From Haematobia irritans (Eukaryota; Arthropoda; Insecta; Diptera; Muscidae), in the NCBI RefSeq assembly GCF_050003625.1, contig NC_134398.1, positions 26,195,211 to 26,259,210 of the forward strand: a stretch of DNA of 64,000 nt, in the 5' to 3' direction. The position numbers and the translations under genes were made by a program. Below are positions 22,867 to 33,180 of the stretch, in pieces. Position 1 is the first letter of the stretch, and every line of letters starts with the position of its first letter. The notes below the pieces were generated by a model, which searched no databases, was not told the DNA's origin, and saw nothing but the letters and a program-made list of their open reading frames with translations.

Positions 22867-24454
22867 TATACCCTCCATCATAGGATGGGGGTATATTAAC
22901 TTTGTCATTCCGTTTCTGGGTCGTGGTGAAATTCTGAGTCGATCTAAGCATGTCCGTCCGTCTGTTGAAATCACGCTAACTTCCGAAAGAAACAAGCTAT
23001 CGACTTGAAACTTGGCACAAGTAGTTGTTAGCGATGTAGGTCTAATGGTATTGAAAATGGGCCATATCGGTCCACTTTTACGTATAGCCCCCATACAAAG
23101 GGACCCTCAGATTTGGCTTGTGGAGCCTCTAACAGAAGCATATTTCATCCGATCCGGCTGAAATTTGGTATATGGTGTTGGTATATGGTCTCTAACAACC
23201 ATGCAAAAATTGGTCCACATCGGTCCATAATTATATGTAGCCCCCATATAAACCGATCCCCAGATTTGGCTTGCGGAGCCTAAAAAAGAAGCAAACTTCA
23301 TCCGATCCGGCTGAAATTTGGTACATGGTGTTGGTATATGGTCTCTAACAAACGTGCAAAAATTGGTTCACATAGGTCCATAATTATATATAGCCCCCAT
23401 ATAAACCGATCCCCAGATTTGGCTTGCGGAGCCTCAAAGAGAAGAAGATTTCATCCGATCCGGCTGAAATTTGGTACATGATGTTGGTATATGGTCTCTA
23501 ACAATCATGCTAAAATTGGTCCACATCGGTCCATAATTATATATAGCCCCCATATAAACCGATCCCCAGATTTGGCTTGCGGACCCTCAAAGAGAAGCAA
23601 ATTTCATCCAATCCGGTTGTAATTTGGAACGTGGTGTTAGTATATGATCTTTAACAACCGTGCCAGAATTGGTCCATATCGGTCCATAATTATATATATA
23701 ATATATATAAAACGTTCTCCAGATTTGACCTCCGGAGCCTCTTGGAGGAGCAAAATTCATCCGATCCGGTTCAAATTAGGAACGTGGTGTTAGTATATGG
23801 TCGTTAACAACCATACCAAAATTGGTCTAATCACACAAAAATTGGTCCATATCGGTTCATAATCATGGTTGCCACTAGAGCCAAAAATAATCTACCAAAA
23901 TTTAATTCGATAGAAAATTTTGTCAAAATTTAATTCGATAGAAAATTTTGTCAAAATTTTATTTCTAGAGAAATTTTTTTTAAATTTTATTTGGTTCATA
24001 ATAAAATTTTCATCATTGTAAAAATTTTATTTCTACAGAAAATGTTGTTCAAATTTTATTCGGTTTATAATCATGGTTGCCACTCGAGCCAAAAATAATC
24101 TACCAAGATTTTATTTCTATAGAAAATTTTGTGAAAATTTTATTTCTATAGAAAATTTTGTTAAAATTTTATTTCTGTAGAAAATTTTGTCAAAATTTTA
24201 TGTCTACTTTGTCAAACTGAATTATATACGTATTGGATCGATCTTTCTTGATTTAATATATACCACGTATGGACTTGCTTACAATTTAGAAGATGGTGTT
24301 AGGAGGTTTTAAGATACCTTGCCATCGGCAAGCGTTACCGCAAATTAAGTAATTCGATTGTGGATGGCAGTGTTTAGAAGAAGTTTTTACGCAATCCATG
24401 ATGGAGGGTACATAAGCTTCGGCCTGGCCGAACTTACGGCCGTATATACTTGTT
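22867..24454 (+). mobile_element. H1 Helentron, both ends present
   Basis: TATACCCTCCATCATAGGATGGGGGTATA start, DINE-like lead, then at least four 153-bp modules (for example GCCCCCATATAAACCGATCCCC). A 29-bp array follows at 23885-24215, then the 3' segment CAAACTGAATTATATACGTATT. The hairpin GGCCTGGCCGAACTTACGGCCGTATATACTTGTT closes it. No coding. Confidence 0.8.
23885..24215 (+). repeat. 29-bp minisatellite inside H1
   Basis: Units of ATTTCTATAGAAAATTTTGTCAAAATTTT, partly degenerate. The block opening with GTTGCCACTAGAGCCAAAAATAATC occurs twice (about 23868 and 24075). Confidence 0.75.
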
Positions 24455-24526
24455 ATCAGTAGTTTTTGTTACACTTTCATTCTCTTATTATCTAATTTTT
24501 ACAAATTGAAAAACTTCTTCGCTTTC

Positions 24527-24600
24527 ACCGGGGGTCAAACCTAGGTCTGTTGGCACCATAACAGAAGGCTTTAGCACACTTGGTCACAACCGCCATTGAA
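24527..24600 (-). repeat. tRNA-like sequence (SINE head)
   Basis: Minus strand: GACCAAGTGTGCTAAAGCC (A-box-like) followed about 30 bases later by AGGTTTGACCCCCGGTG (B-box-like). The stems do not pair as in a working tRNA, so a tRNA-derived SINE head is the better reading. Confidence 0.5.
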
Positions 24601-24956
24601 CACGACGCATCAAAACGTCTATTCAAATGTTTGTGATACCACGGCATGACATTCTAACTACTTCCTGAGATGTTCTTTATTATTATAAATGAAAAAAGAA
24701 CGCTGGTTCAAATCCAAATCAAATATTTTTTTATGTTCTACATCGTTTTTATTGGGATATTTTCGGCATATAATTTTGTATAAAAAAAATAGAAAAATAT
24801 TTCCATAAACAATCAACACAAAAAAATTAAAAATTATCGTAATTTGCAAAACCTTCTCAAAATAGCTTCCACGGAAGTGAAAAAGTCAAACGGCACAGGT
24901 TCAGATCCCAGCGAGGATGAAATTTAATTTTTTTATAATATTTTTTTTGTATTTGT
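24601..24956. other. Unassigned stretch between Helentrons
   Basis: B-box-like words occur at about 24708 (GGTTCAAATCC) and 24899 (GGTTCAGATCC) without a convincing A box. Nothing else was recognised. Confidence 0.4.
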
Positions 24957-25058
24957 TATACCCTCTACCATAGGATGGGGGGTATATTAACTTTGTCATT
25001 CCGTTTATAACACATCGAAATATTGCTCTAAGACCCCATAAAGTATATATATCTAAGC

Positions 25059-25105
25059 ATGTCCGTCCGTCCGTCCGTCCGTCCGTCCGTCCGTCCGTCC
25101 GTCTG
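25059..25105. repeat. (GTCC)n microsatellite
   Basis: About eleven uninterrupted GTCC units in the H1 lead. This is the variable tract typical of DINE-1-like elements. Confidence 0.9.
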
Positions 25106-26089
25106 TTGACATCACGCTAACTTCCGAACGAAACAAGCTATCGACCCAGATTTGGTTGCGGAGCCTCATAGAGAAGCGTATTCCATCCTATCTGGCTGAA
25201 ATTTGGTACATGGTGTTAGTATATGGTCTCTAACAACCATGCACAACTTGGTCTACATCGGTCCATAATTATATATATCCCCCATATAAACCGATCCCCA
25301 GATTTGGCTTGCGGAGCCTCTAAGAGAAGCAAATTTCATCCGATCCGGCTGAAAATTGGTACATGATGTTTGTATATGGTCCCTAACAACCATCCAAAAA
25401 TTGGTCCACATCGGTCCATAATTATATATAGCCCCATATAAACCGATCCCCAGATTTAGCTTGCGGAACCTCTAAGAGAAGCAAATTTCATCCGATCCGG
25501 CTGAAAATTGGTACATGATGTTTATATATGGTCCCTAACAACCATCCAAAAATTGGTCCACATCGGTCCATAATTATATATAGCCCCATATAAACCGATC
25601 CCCAGATTTAGCTTGCGGAACCTCTAAGAGAAGCAAATTTCATCCGATCCGGCTGAAACTTGGTACATGGTATTGGTGTATGGTCTCTAACATCCATGCA
25701 AAAATTGGTCCACATCGGTTCATAATTATATATAGCCCCCATATAAACCGATCCCCAGATTTAGCTTGCGGAGCCTCAAAGAAAAGCAAATTTCATCCGA
25801 TTCGGTTGAAACTTAGTACGTGGTGTTAGTATATGCTCTCTTATAGCCATGCAAAAATTGGTCCATATCGGTTCATAATTATATATAGCCCCCATATAAA
25901 CCCATCCCCAGATTTGACCTCCGGAGCCTCTTGAAGGAGCAAAATTCATCCGATTCTGTTGATATTTGGTACATTGCGCTGGTATATGGCCGATAACAAC
26001 CATGCCAAATTTGGTCGGTATCGATCTATAGTTTTATATATAACCCCCAGATAAACCGATCCCCAATCACAGAAAAATAACGATTGCCA

Positions 26090-26285
26090 CTCGATCCAAA
26101 AATAATCTAACAAAATTTTATTGCCATAGAAAATTTTGTCAATTTTGTATATTTCTATAGAAAATTTTGTGAAAATTTTATTTCTATAGAAAATTTTGTC
26201 AACATTTTATTTCTTTGGGAAATTTTGTCAAAATATAATTTCTATAGAAAATTTTGTCAAAATTTTATTTCTATAGAAATTTATG
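26090..26285 (+). repeat. 29-bp minisatellite inside H1
   Basis: About six ATTTCTATAGAAAATTTTGTCAAAATTTT units. Confidence 0.8.
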
Positions 26286-26750
26286 AAGCACCTCTTAGTT
26301 GGAGAGGAATATTTTGCAAAGTCTTCCAAAACGTCAAGAATTCTACCAATCTACAAATAGTAAAAAAACTGCCATTTTTGGTAGATTCGTGTTCATAATT
26401 GTATATAAAGCGAGCCCCATATAAAGCGAGCCCCATATTTCAATTCTGACTTTATAATCACCGCACAAAAGTTCATATCGGTTCGTAATTTCTTTTCTCT
26501 ATATACCGGTCAAGAACTTAATATATACGTATTTAATCGAACTTTCTTTTGTCTAATGTATAACTCGCATGGTCTAACTTGCAATTTAGAAGAAGATGTA
26601 AAAAGTTTTAAGATGCCTTGCATTGGCTAGAACCCAAGTAATTTAATTGTGGATGACCGTCTTTAGTAGAAGTTTCTACGCAATCCATGGTGGAGGGTAC
26701 ATACGATTAGGCCTGGCTGTATATACTTGTTTTTATTGATCTTCTATTTT

Positions 26751-27924
26751 TATACCCACCACCATAGAATGGTGACGGGGGTATAATAAGTTTGTCATTC
26801 CGTTTGTAACACATCGAAATATCGATTTCCGACTATATAAAGTATATATATTCTTGATCAGGGAGAAATTCTAAGACGATATAACGATGTCCGTCTATCC
26901 GTCTGTCTGTCTGTCTGTCTGTTGTAATCACGCTACAGTCTTCAATAATGAAGCAATCGTGCTGAAATTTTGCACAAACTCGTCTTTTGTCTGCAGGCAG
27001 GTCAAGTTCGAAGATGGGCTATATCGGTCCAGGTTTTGATATAGTCCCCATATAAACCGACCTCCCGATTTGGGGTCTTGGGCTTATAGAAATCGTAGTT
27101 TTTATCCAATTTGCATGAAATTTGAAATCTAGAGGTATTTTATGACCATAAAGAGGTGTGCCACAAATGGTGAGTATCGGTCCATGTTTTGGTATAGCCC
27201 CCATATAGACCGATCTCCCGATTTTACTTCTTGGGCTTATAGAAACCGCAGTTTTTATTCAATTTACCTGAAATTGGAAATCTAGAGGTATTGTAGGACC
27301 ACAAATACGTGTGCCAAAAATTGTGAGTATCGGTCCATGTTTTGGTATGGTCCCCATATAAAACGACCTCCCGATTTGGGGTCTTGGGCTTATAGAAACC
27401 GTAGTTTTTATCCAATTTGTCTGAAATTGGAAATCTAGAGGTATTTTTGGACCATAAAGAGGTGTGCCGAAAATTGTGAGTATTGGTCCATATTTTAGTA
27501 TAGCCCCCATATAGACCGATCTCCCGATTTAACTTCTTGGGTTTCTAGAACACGTAGTTTTTATCTGATTTGCCTGAAATTGTAAATATTCTGGTATTTT
27601 AGGCTCACAAAGACGTGTATCGGATTAAGTTTTTATCGGTCCATTTGGTAATGCCTCCATATAGACCGAATTCACTTCAAGACATTATTTTATAATTTTC
27701 TTGCACACTTACAAGAGATGTTAATGATTCCTCTAAAACTCAAACAAAAATGGTTCTTATAAATCCAGAATCTGATATAGTCCTCACAGGTGAAAATTTA
27801 TCTTCGGGAAGTGTCCTCTAGTCCTCAAGCCCTCTTGAAATTTCAAAGGAAACCCTAATATTTGGTTCATGGTGGGGGGTATTTAAGATTCGGCCCGGCC
27901 GAACTTACTGCTGTATATACTTGT
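26751..27924 (+). mobile_element. H2 Helentron, complete
   Basis: Starts TATACCCACCACCATAGAATGGTGACGGGGGTATAATAAG. The lead TTTCCGACTATATAAAGTATATATATTCTTGATCAG is strikingly like Drosophila INE-1. It carries a (GTCT)n tract, then modules with CCCCATATAGACCGATCTCCCGATTT. The 3' end is GGCCCGGCCGAACTTACTGCTGTATATACTTGTT. It starts only about 20 bases after the neighbouring H1 element. Confidence 0.8.
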
Positions 27925-29548
27925 TTTTTTATTTAATTGTCCAAAACTAAAATTTTCACCTAAAATAGTCTAATTGCCCACTTGCTAATACTTGTCCAAA
28001 AGGACTGCAGCGGAAGTGGAAAAAAATTGATGGGGGATATCGGGATGCGCTTTAAAAGAAAGGTTTATGGAACACCTTCCAATTTTTTTGCTGGTTTAAA
28101 ATAAATTTTTATGCAAAATTGTATTTGTTCAACAATTGTTTTTAAGAAATTAATAATTGCCTGTACTATTGTATTTATATTGGTATACTTAATATAATCA
28201 ATTTTATCTAATTCAGACTGGAGAGTTTTAAATCGCTAATCCCCTCCAAAATCCACTTGGTACCCTATGTAGCACTTAGCAAACAAACACAAAAAATTTA
28301 AAACATATAGACAATAAAAACACAAGGTACCTGGATCTTATTCTATTTTTTTAGTGTCATCGTTTGTGTTTTTTATATTAAAAAAATCTTAACAACAAAG
28401 ACAAAAAAAAACGATTATTAAAGTGAACATGTTGGTTCTTATATATTTTTGAACTTACTAACAAGAGTTAAATAAATATTTGACAGACTTCCTGGTTGAG
28501 TAAACAACATCTTAACATAAGATTACAAACATGAAAAAAATAATAAATAAAAAAACAGAAGAATAATCATTTAAGAGTAAAATCTTGAAACAGGAAGAAA
28601 GAAAGAAGTAGAAATAAATATGATAAAGCTATAAGAAAGAATTAAGAAAGTTAAATTATTATTTTTAGGAGAATTTGTGAAACCAAAAATATGATGTATT
28701 TGTTTAGTTTTAGAAAAATAATTTGTTTGTTGGATTTTATCTTTGATTATAAAATTATCCAAATTATATTATATGTTAGTTTTTTGTCAGAAATTGAAAA
28801 CTCTTTTATATTTTAGTATTTCATACTGGTCCCCTTTATCAGTCTGAATAACTAAAATAAAATTTACAACAAATGTTTTTTCGTGTCCCAAATTAATGGG
28901 CGCAAAACTTTTCAAAATGATAAATGTTTTTTTTTAATAAGACACGTGCTCAAATTTTATCAGCAATAGTTTCAGAAAAAAATTAAAGTATTCAATTTAG
29001 ACATCGTACCAAGGAAACCCCCAATCTCAAGGGTGGAGAATTTTGTTCAGTAATTTATTTTAATGATTGGTTCTTTGTCGATTTAATTTATAATCCAAGG
29101 CCATCAATTGTTTACTACCGTATTTAAACCTAATCATTATTAATTTTCATGTTAACAAGATCAAAATTAATTTTTTTTGCTTCGTTTTGTTTCTCTCTTT
29201 TTTTCATTTCAAACAGTCATACTGTGAAAATAATTGCTAGCAAAAAAACGCTGACCCCTTTATGTAGTTTCTGCAAAATAAAACGATTAATCAACATAAA
29301 ACGTCTGATTAACAAAAATTTTATTAATTTTTTTCAGAATAAAAAAATTAAAAACCAAAAAAAAAATGCAAACAATAATAATGAAACGGGTGACAGGAAA
29401 ATAAGCATCAACTAATTAGGGAAATCGAATTAAATATACGTTTTTTGGGGACGAAATCTAAGCCAGAAGGACGAGAGTACACCCAGAGAAGGAGTATGAT
29501 CAGTTCATACTTGTTTCAAGAGCATACGATACTTAAAAAGCCAGAATT
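27925..29548. other. AT-rich stretch, one MITE remnant
   Basis: No supported gene. A short frame at 29149-29415 begins like a signal peptide but becomes lysine/asparagine repeats and is probably chance. A remnant of the foldback MITE-D terminus lies at 29478-29525. Confidence 0.45.
29478..29525. repeat. MITE-D terminal fragment
   Basis: TACACCCAGAGAAGGAGTATGATCA matches the right arm of the foldback element at 54023-54270. Confidence 0.55.
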
Positions 29549-31275
29549 GAAATATAGGGGTCACTTATGTGGGGGTTATATACAATTATGAACTTGATAT
29601 GGACCAATTTTTGTGTGATTGGGGATCGATTTATCTGAGGGCTGTATATAACTATAGACCGATATGGACGACCAGATACTAGCACAATGCACCAAATTTC
29701 AACTGACTCGGATGAAATTTGCTCCTCCAAGAGGCGCCAAAACCAAATCTCGGGATCGGTTTATATGGGGGCTATATATGATTGAGGACTGATATGGACC
29801 ACTTTTGACATGGTTGTTAAATATCATATATTACCACCACGTACCAAATTTCAACCAGATCGAATGAATTTTGCTTCTCCAAAAGGCACCGGAGGTCAAA
29901 TCTGGGAATCGATTTATATGGGGGCTACATATACTTATGGACCGATTTCGACCAATTTTTGCATGGGTGTTTGAGGCCATATATTAACACCACGTACCAA
30001 ATTTCTACTGAATCAAATGAATTGTGCTCTTCCAAGAGGCTCCGGAGGTCAAATCTGGGATCGGTTTATATGGGGGCTACATATAATTATGGACCGATAT
30101 GAACCAATTCATGCATGGTTGTTAGAGACAACATACTAACACCACGTACCAAATTTCAACCGAATCGGATGAATTTGGCCCTTCCACGAGGCTCCGGAGG
30201 TCAAATCTGGGGATATGGGGACTATATATAATTATGGGCCGCTGTGGACCCATTCCTGCATGGTTGTTAGAGACAATATACTAACACCATGTACCAAATT
30301 TCAGCCGGATCGAATGAAACTTGCTTCTCTTAGAGGCTCTGCCAGCCAAATCTGCGGATAGGTTTATATGGGGGCTATATATAATTATAGACCGATGTGG
30401 ACCAATTTTTGCGTGGTTGTTAGATACCATATACTAACACCATGTATCAAATTTCAGCCGGATCGGAAGAAATTTGCTTCTCTTAGAGGATCCGCAAGCC
30501 AAATCTGAACCGATATGGCCCATTTGCAATACCATCCGACCTACATCAATAACAACTACTTGTGCCAAGTTTGAAGTCGATAGCTTGTTTCGTTCGAAAG
30601 TTAGCATGATTTCAACAGACTTACGGACATGCTTAGCAGAGAATGGCTGCGATCTCCGCAACCGACCAGTGCATTTAGTAAACACCAACATTTGCAATCT
30701 TGAAACACCAATTGGTAAAAAAGAATTCAACCACCAATATCCAATGCCTCCGACGATAGTCGGTGTTTGTTAGTATGAGTGTTGGTCTCTCGAAAACTCC
30801 GTAGTAAAGCAATCACACAAATTGGTTACCCATATCTCAACAGTTTGGTATTCTCTTATTTGGTACACTCTCAATTCTCTTGAGCCAATGCCAACTGCTA
30901 GTAATTGTTGCTGTTGTTTGCAATCACACTTAAGTGCCAACCTCGTTTTTTGTTTACCGAGCGTTGTTACGATGTCGATTGGTTTAAGATTGCAAGACAC
31001 TGCATACGAACATTGTTATATACTATTGGTGTTTTTATTCCCCCCTTTAGTATCAATGTAAAAGATCGCATGGTAATTGGTGTCTTACTCACTGCCACCG
31101 ACATTTTGTGGGTAAGATTGCAATACGAAAAAAAGCCACCGGTTGCAGTTCTCTGATGCTTAGATCGACTCAGAATTTCACCACGACCCAGAATACTTTA
31201 TGTGGTCTTAGAGCAATATTTCAATGTGTTACAAACGGAATGACAATGTTAATATACCCCCCATCCTATGGTGGA
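29549..31275 (-). mobile_element. H1 Helentron, 3'-truncated, carrying a hAT MITE
   Basis: Modules on the minus strand (GGAGGTCAAATCTGGGGATCGG spacing) lead rightward to the 5' end CCCCCCATCCTATGGTGGAG at 31275. The 3' end is missing at 29549. Its 5' lead is split at 30637-31155 by an element with an 8-bp target duplication. The last bases of the terminal palindrome are cut off by a SINE-like head. Confidence 0.78.
30637..31155. mobile_element. hAT-type MITE, 519 bp
   Basis: Inserted in the H1 lead between two copies of ATGCTTAG (30629-30636 and 31156-31163), an exact 8-bp duplication. Ends CAGAGAATGGCTGC and GTTGCAGTTCTCTG give a 7-bp perfect, then imperfect, inverted repeat (CAGAGAA). Excising it restores the GACATGCTTAGATCGACTCAG phrase of the lead. 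Both features fit hAT. No transposase coding; short open frames inside show no domain. Confidence 0.85.
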
Positions 31276-31350
31276 GATGTTCGGTCGGAGTAGGGATTGA
31301 ACCCACGACTCTTTGCATGTAAGGCAGACATGGTAACCATTTCTCCACGT
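31271..31350 (-). repeat. SINE head fragment (tRNA-like)
   Basis: Minus strand: CACGTGGAGAAATGGTTACC (A-box-like) and GTGGGTTCAATCCCTACTCCGACCGAAC (B box plus the same CGACCGAAC junction as the SINE at 11708-12050). The body and tail are absent, so it is a diverged, truncated relative. Confidence 0.65.
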
Positions 31351-31469
31351 GGCCAACAAATGTATGTTTCTGTTAAATAATGTTTTGTTTGCATCAGCTC
31401 GTGGGCGCCGCAAACTATGCTATATAAATATAACTTATAACGATAATTGTGTATTGATGACAATATTTA

Positions 31470-31850
31470 GCAGCTCCTTAGCCCAGTGGATAGTGTGTTG
31501 ACTTACAAACTGCATGGTCCTCGGTTCGATTCTCCGCCCAGGCGAAAGGTAAAATTTAAGAAATTTATAAAATTGAAATATTTCTTCAACATTACTCGTA
31601 TACCTGTGGTCACAACCCATAACGGCCTAAGTCTGTTTTTTCAATATTTTCAGTACAGGAGTTTAAAGTTTTGAATCTTCACGGAAAATCAGGAGAAGGT
31701 GGAAAACTTTGCTTCAGATTCCTAGAAGAGATACAAACATGAAAAATTAGAGCAAATAAATTTAGATACTCTGAATACGATGGTCCTAACTCGAGTTAGG
31801 CTATTAAGGGTTGTGACCACAGATATGTATTACAGAAAAAGGTGCTAAGG
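31470..31850 (+). mobile_element. Second tRNA-derived SINE family (putative)
   Basis: Head AGCTCCTTAGCCCAGTGGAT (A-box region) and B box TCGGTTCGATTCTCCGCCCAGG lie at 31471-31545 with tRNA-like spacing. The downstream body contains an inverted pair, CCTGTGGTCACAACCC (about 31601) and GGGTTGTGACCACAG (about 31809). No poly-A or target duplication was identified, so the end is approximate. Confidence 0.6.
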
Positions 31851-32155
31851 AAAAAAAAAAGGAAAAGAGGTGCTAAGAACTAAAAACTCTCGTGGAAGTG
31901 AAAAATATGTATGGGAGAAAATTCTTCCAAGCATATAATATTTTTGGGCTCAAACTGCTTCTAAACATATTATAGGTTTACGTAAAACAAACATAATAGG
32001 ATTTCGGCAATATCCAATAATATATGTGCTTCCTGCAAAATATGTTTGGAACCTATGTTAGAGAAGCGATTTTTTGAGAGTGTATATCCCTTTTTCTGTA
32101 CAAGGTATGTTTAACCATATTTTTCAAAAGAACGAAGCATCAGACATAGGGTATA
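31851..32155. other. Unassigned stretch left of the tandem array
   Basis: ACTCTCGTGGAAG (about 31886) and TTTTTTGAGAGTGTATA (about 32077-32091) may be ends of another small MITE. Otherwise nothing was recognised. Confidence 0.35.
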
Positions 32156-32744
32156 AGATTTAGATGTTGGTATCACACACACGAGTCTGACTTTCATCTC
32201 ATGACAGCTGACATCCAGACGCTGTTGTGTGCTCTAACTCCTTCTTTGATGATACCCTTATTTCACTCATAGAGCTTCGTAAACACAAAAAATTCTTCAA
32301 TAGTTGTTTCGAACTTAACTCAGCTTCTGTATCGTCTATAAGCATAGCTAGGGGGAAACATCGAAGCCATTTTAGAGATTAGCCTCCTTCCCCCTCTCAA
32401 AATTTTTAATTTGGCCATTGAAATTTTTTCCAGATGGTTCTTAACCCTTCGCCCCAAAAAGGTTCATTATTGCACAGTAAAGTCTTCTATTGCTTTCGCC
32501 GCCCTGCTGCTATCACACTGCTTGCCTAATCCCAGTGCTGGTCGGTTGCGCAGATTCCATCATCATCTGTACATACACTTTCTTGTACTTATACAGCGTC
32601 CCTGCAATCGAAAGTAGTGACTGGTCTCGGTGTATGGGTCCTTCAGCTCCCTCCTTCGATAAATACGTGTAAGAATTTTTTCCAGTTGGTATCTATGCAG
32701 AATCGTTTTTCTGGCATCTAGAACGGTTTGGTTGTATTTCGTTT

Positions 32745-32886
32745 TTCAGTTTATTCTCCCATCTTAAGTGCGAAGACCTCAGATGTTGCCTTGTCACCGG
32801 TTATGCCAAGGCAACATTTCTGCATATGTTTGACTTTCTTTACTCCTATGCACACCACTCCATCGACGCATAAATTAGTATTTTCA
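32745..32886 (-). pseudogene. LINE reverse-transcriptase C-terminal remnant in tandem unit (putative)
   Basis: Minus strand just left of MITE-A gives ILIYASMEWCA, then after a frameshift VKKVKHMQKCCLGITGDKA. This resembles the LLYGS.VW and LQR..CL.ITGA stretch that follows the RT domain in R1/Loa-type LINEs. Only about 45 residues are readable and they are broken. It repeats in all five units. Tentative. Confidence 0.35.
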
Positions 32887-33180
32887 TACACACAAAAAAA
32901 ATTTTTTCTGGTTCAATCACGAAATTAATTGATCCAATTAATTTTTTAATTGAAATGTCTTCAATCACAGAAATGATAGTATCAATTAAAAAATTAATTG
33001 AAGGTCAATTAAAAAATTAATTGATCCAATTAAAAAATTAATTGAAACTATTAATTTTTGTGATTGATTTTTGTTTCAATTAAAAAATTTGTTGAATCAA
33101 TTAAATTTTTGATTGAATATTTTTTAAAACTCAATTAAAATTTTAACTGGAAAAATTGTCGTGAAATTTTTTTCTGTGTA
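32887..33180. mobile_element. MITE-A copy within tandem unit 1
   Basis: TACACACAAAAAAAATTTTT to TTTTTTTCTGTGTA with internal AATTAAAAAATTAATTG blocks. Identical copies sit at 34546-34839, 36205-36498, 37864-38157 and 39523-39816. It must have inserted before the unit was amplified. It splits LINE-like sequence: KILIYASMEW lies immediately upstream on the minus strand. Confidence 0.8.

Larger units (their letters stand above)
24957..26730 (+). mobile_element. H1 Helentron, both ends present
   Basis: TATACCCTCTACCATAGGATGGGGGGTATA, a long pure (GTCC)n tract at 25059-25105, at least five 153-bp modules with two nearly identical neighbours (about 25370-25670), a 29-bp array at 26090-26285, and an end at AGGCCTGGCTGTATATACTTGT. 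The 3' hairpin is weakened by a deletion compared with other H1 copies. Confidence 0.8.

Noticed and set aside
24700..24910. Additional tRNA-derived elements suggested by GGTTCAAATCC and GGTTCAGATCC
   Set aside because: Isolated B-box words without an A box at the right distance.
29149..29415. Short protein with a signal-peptide-like start
   Set aside because: The rest is lysine/asparagine-rich low complexity from AT-rich DNA; no splice or homology support.
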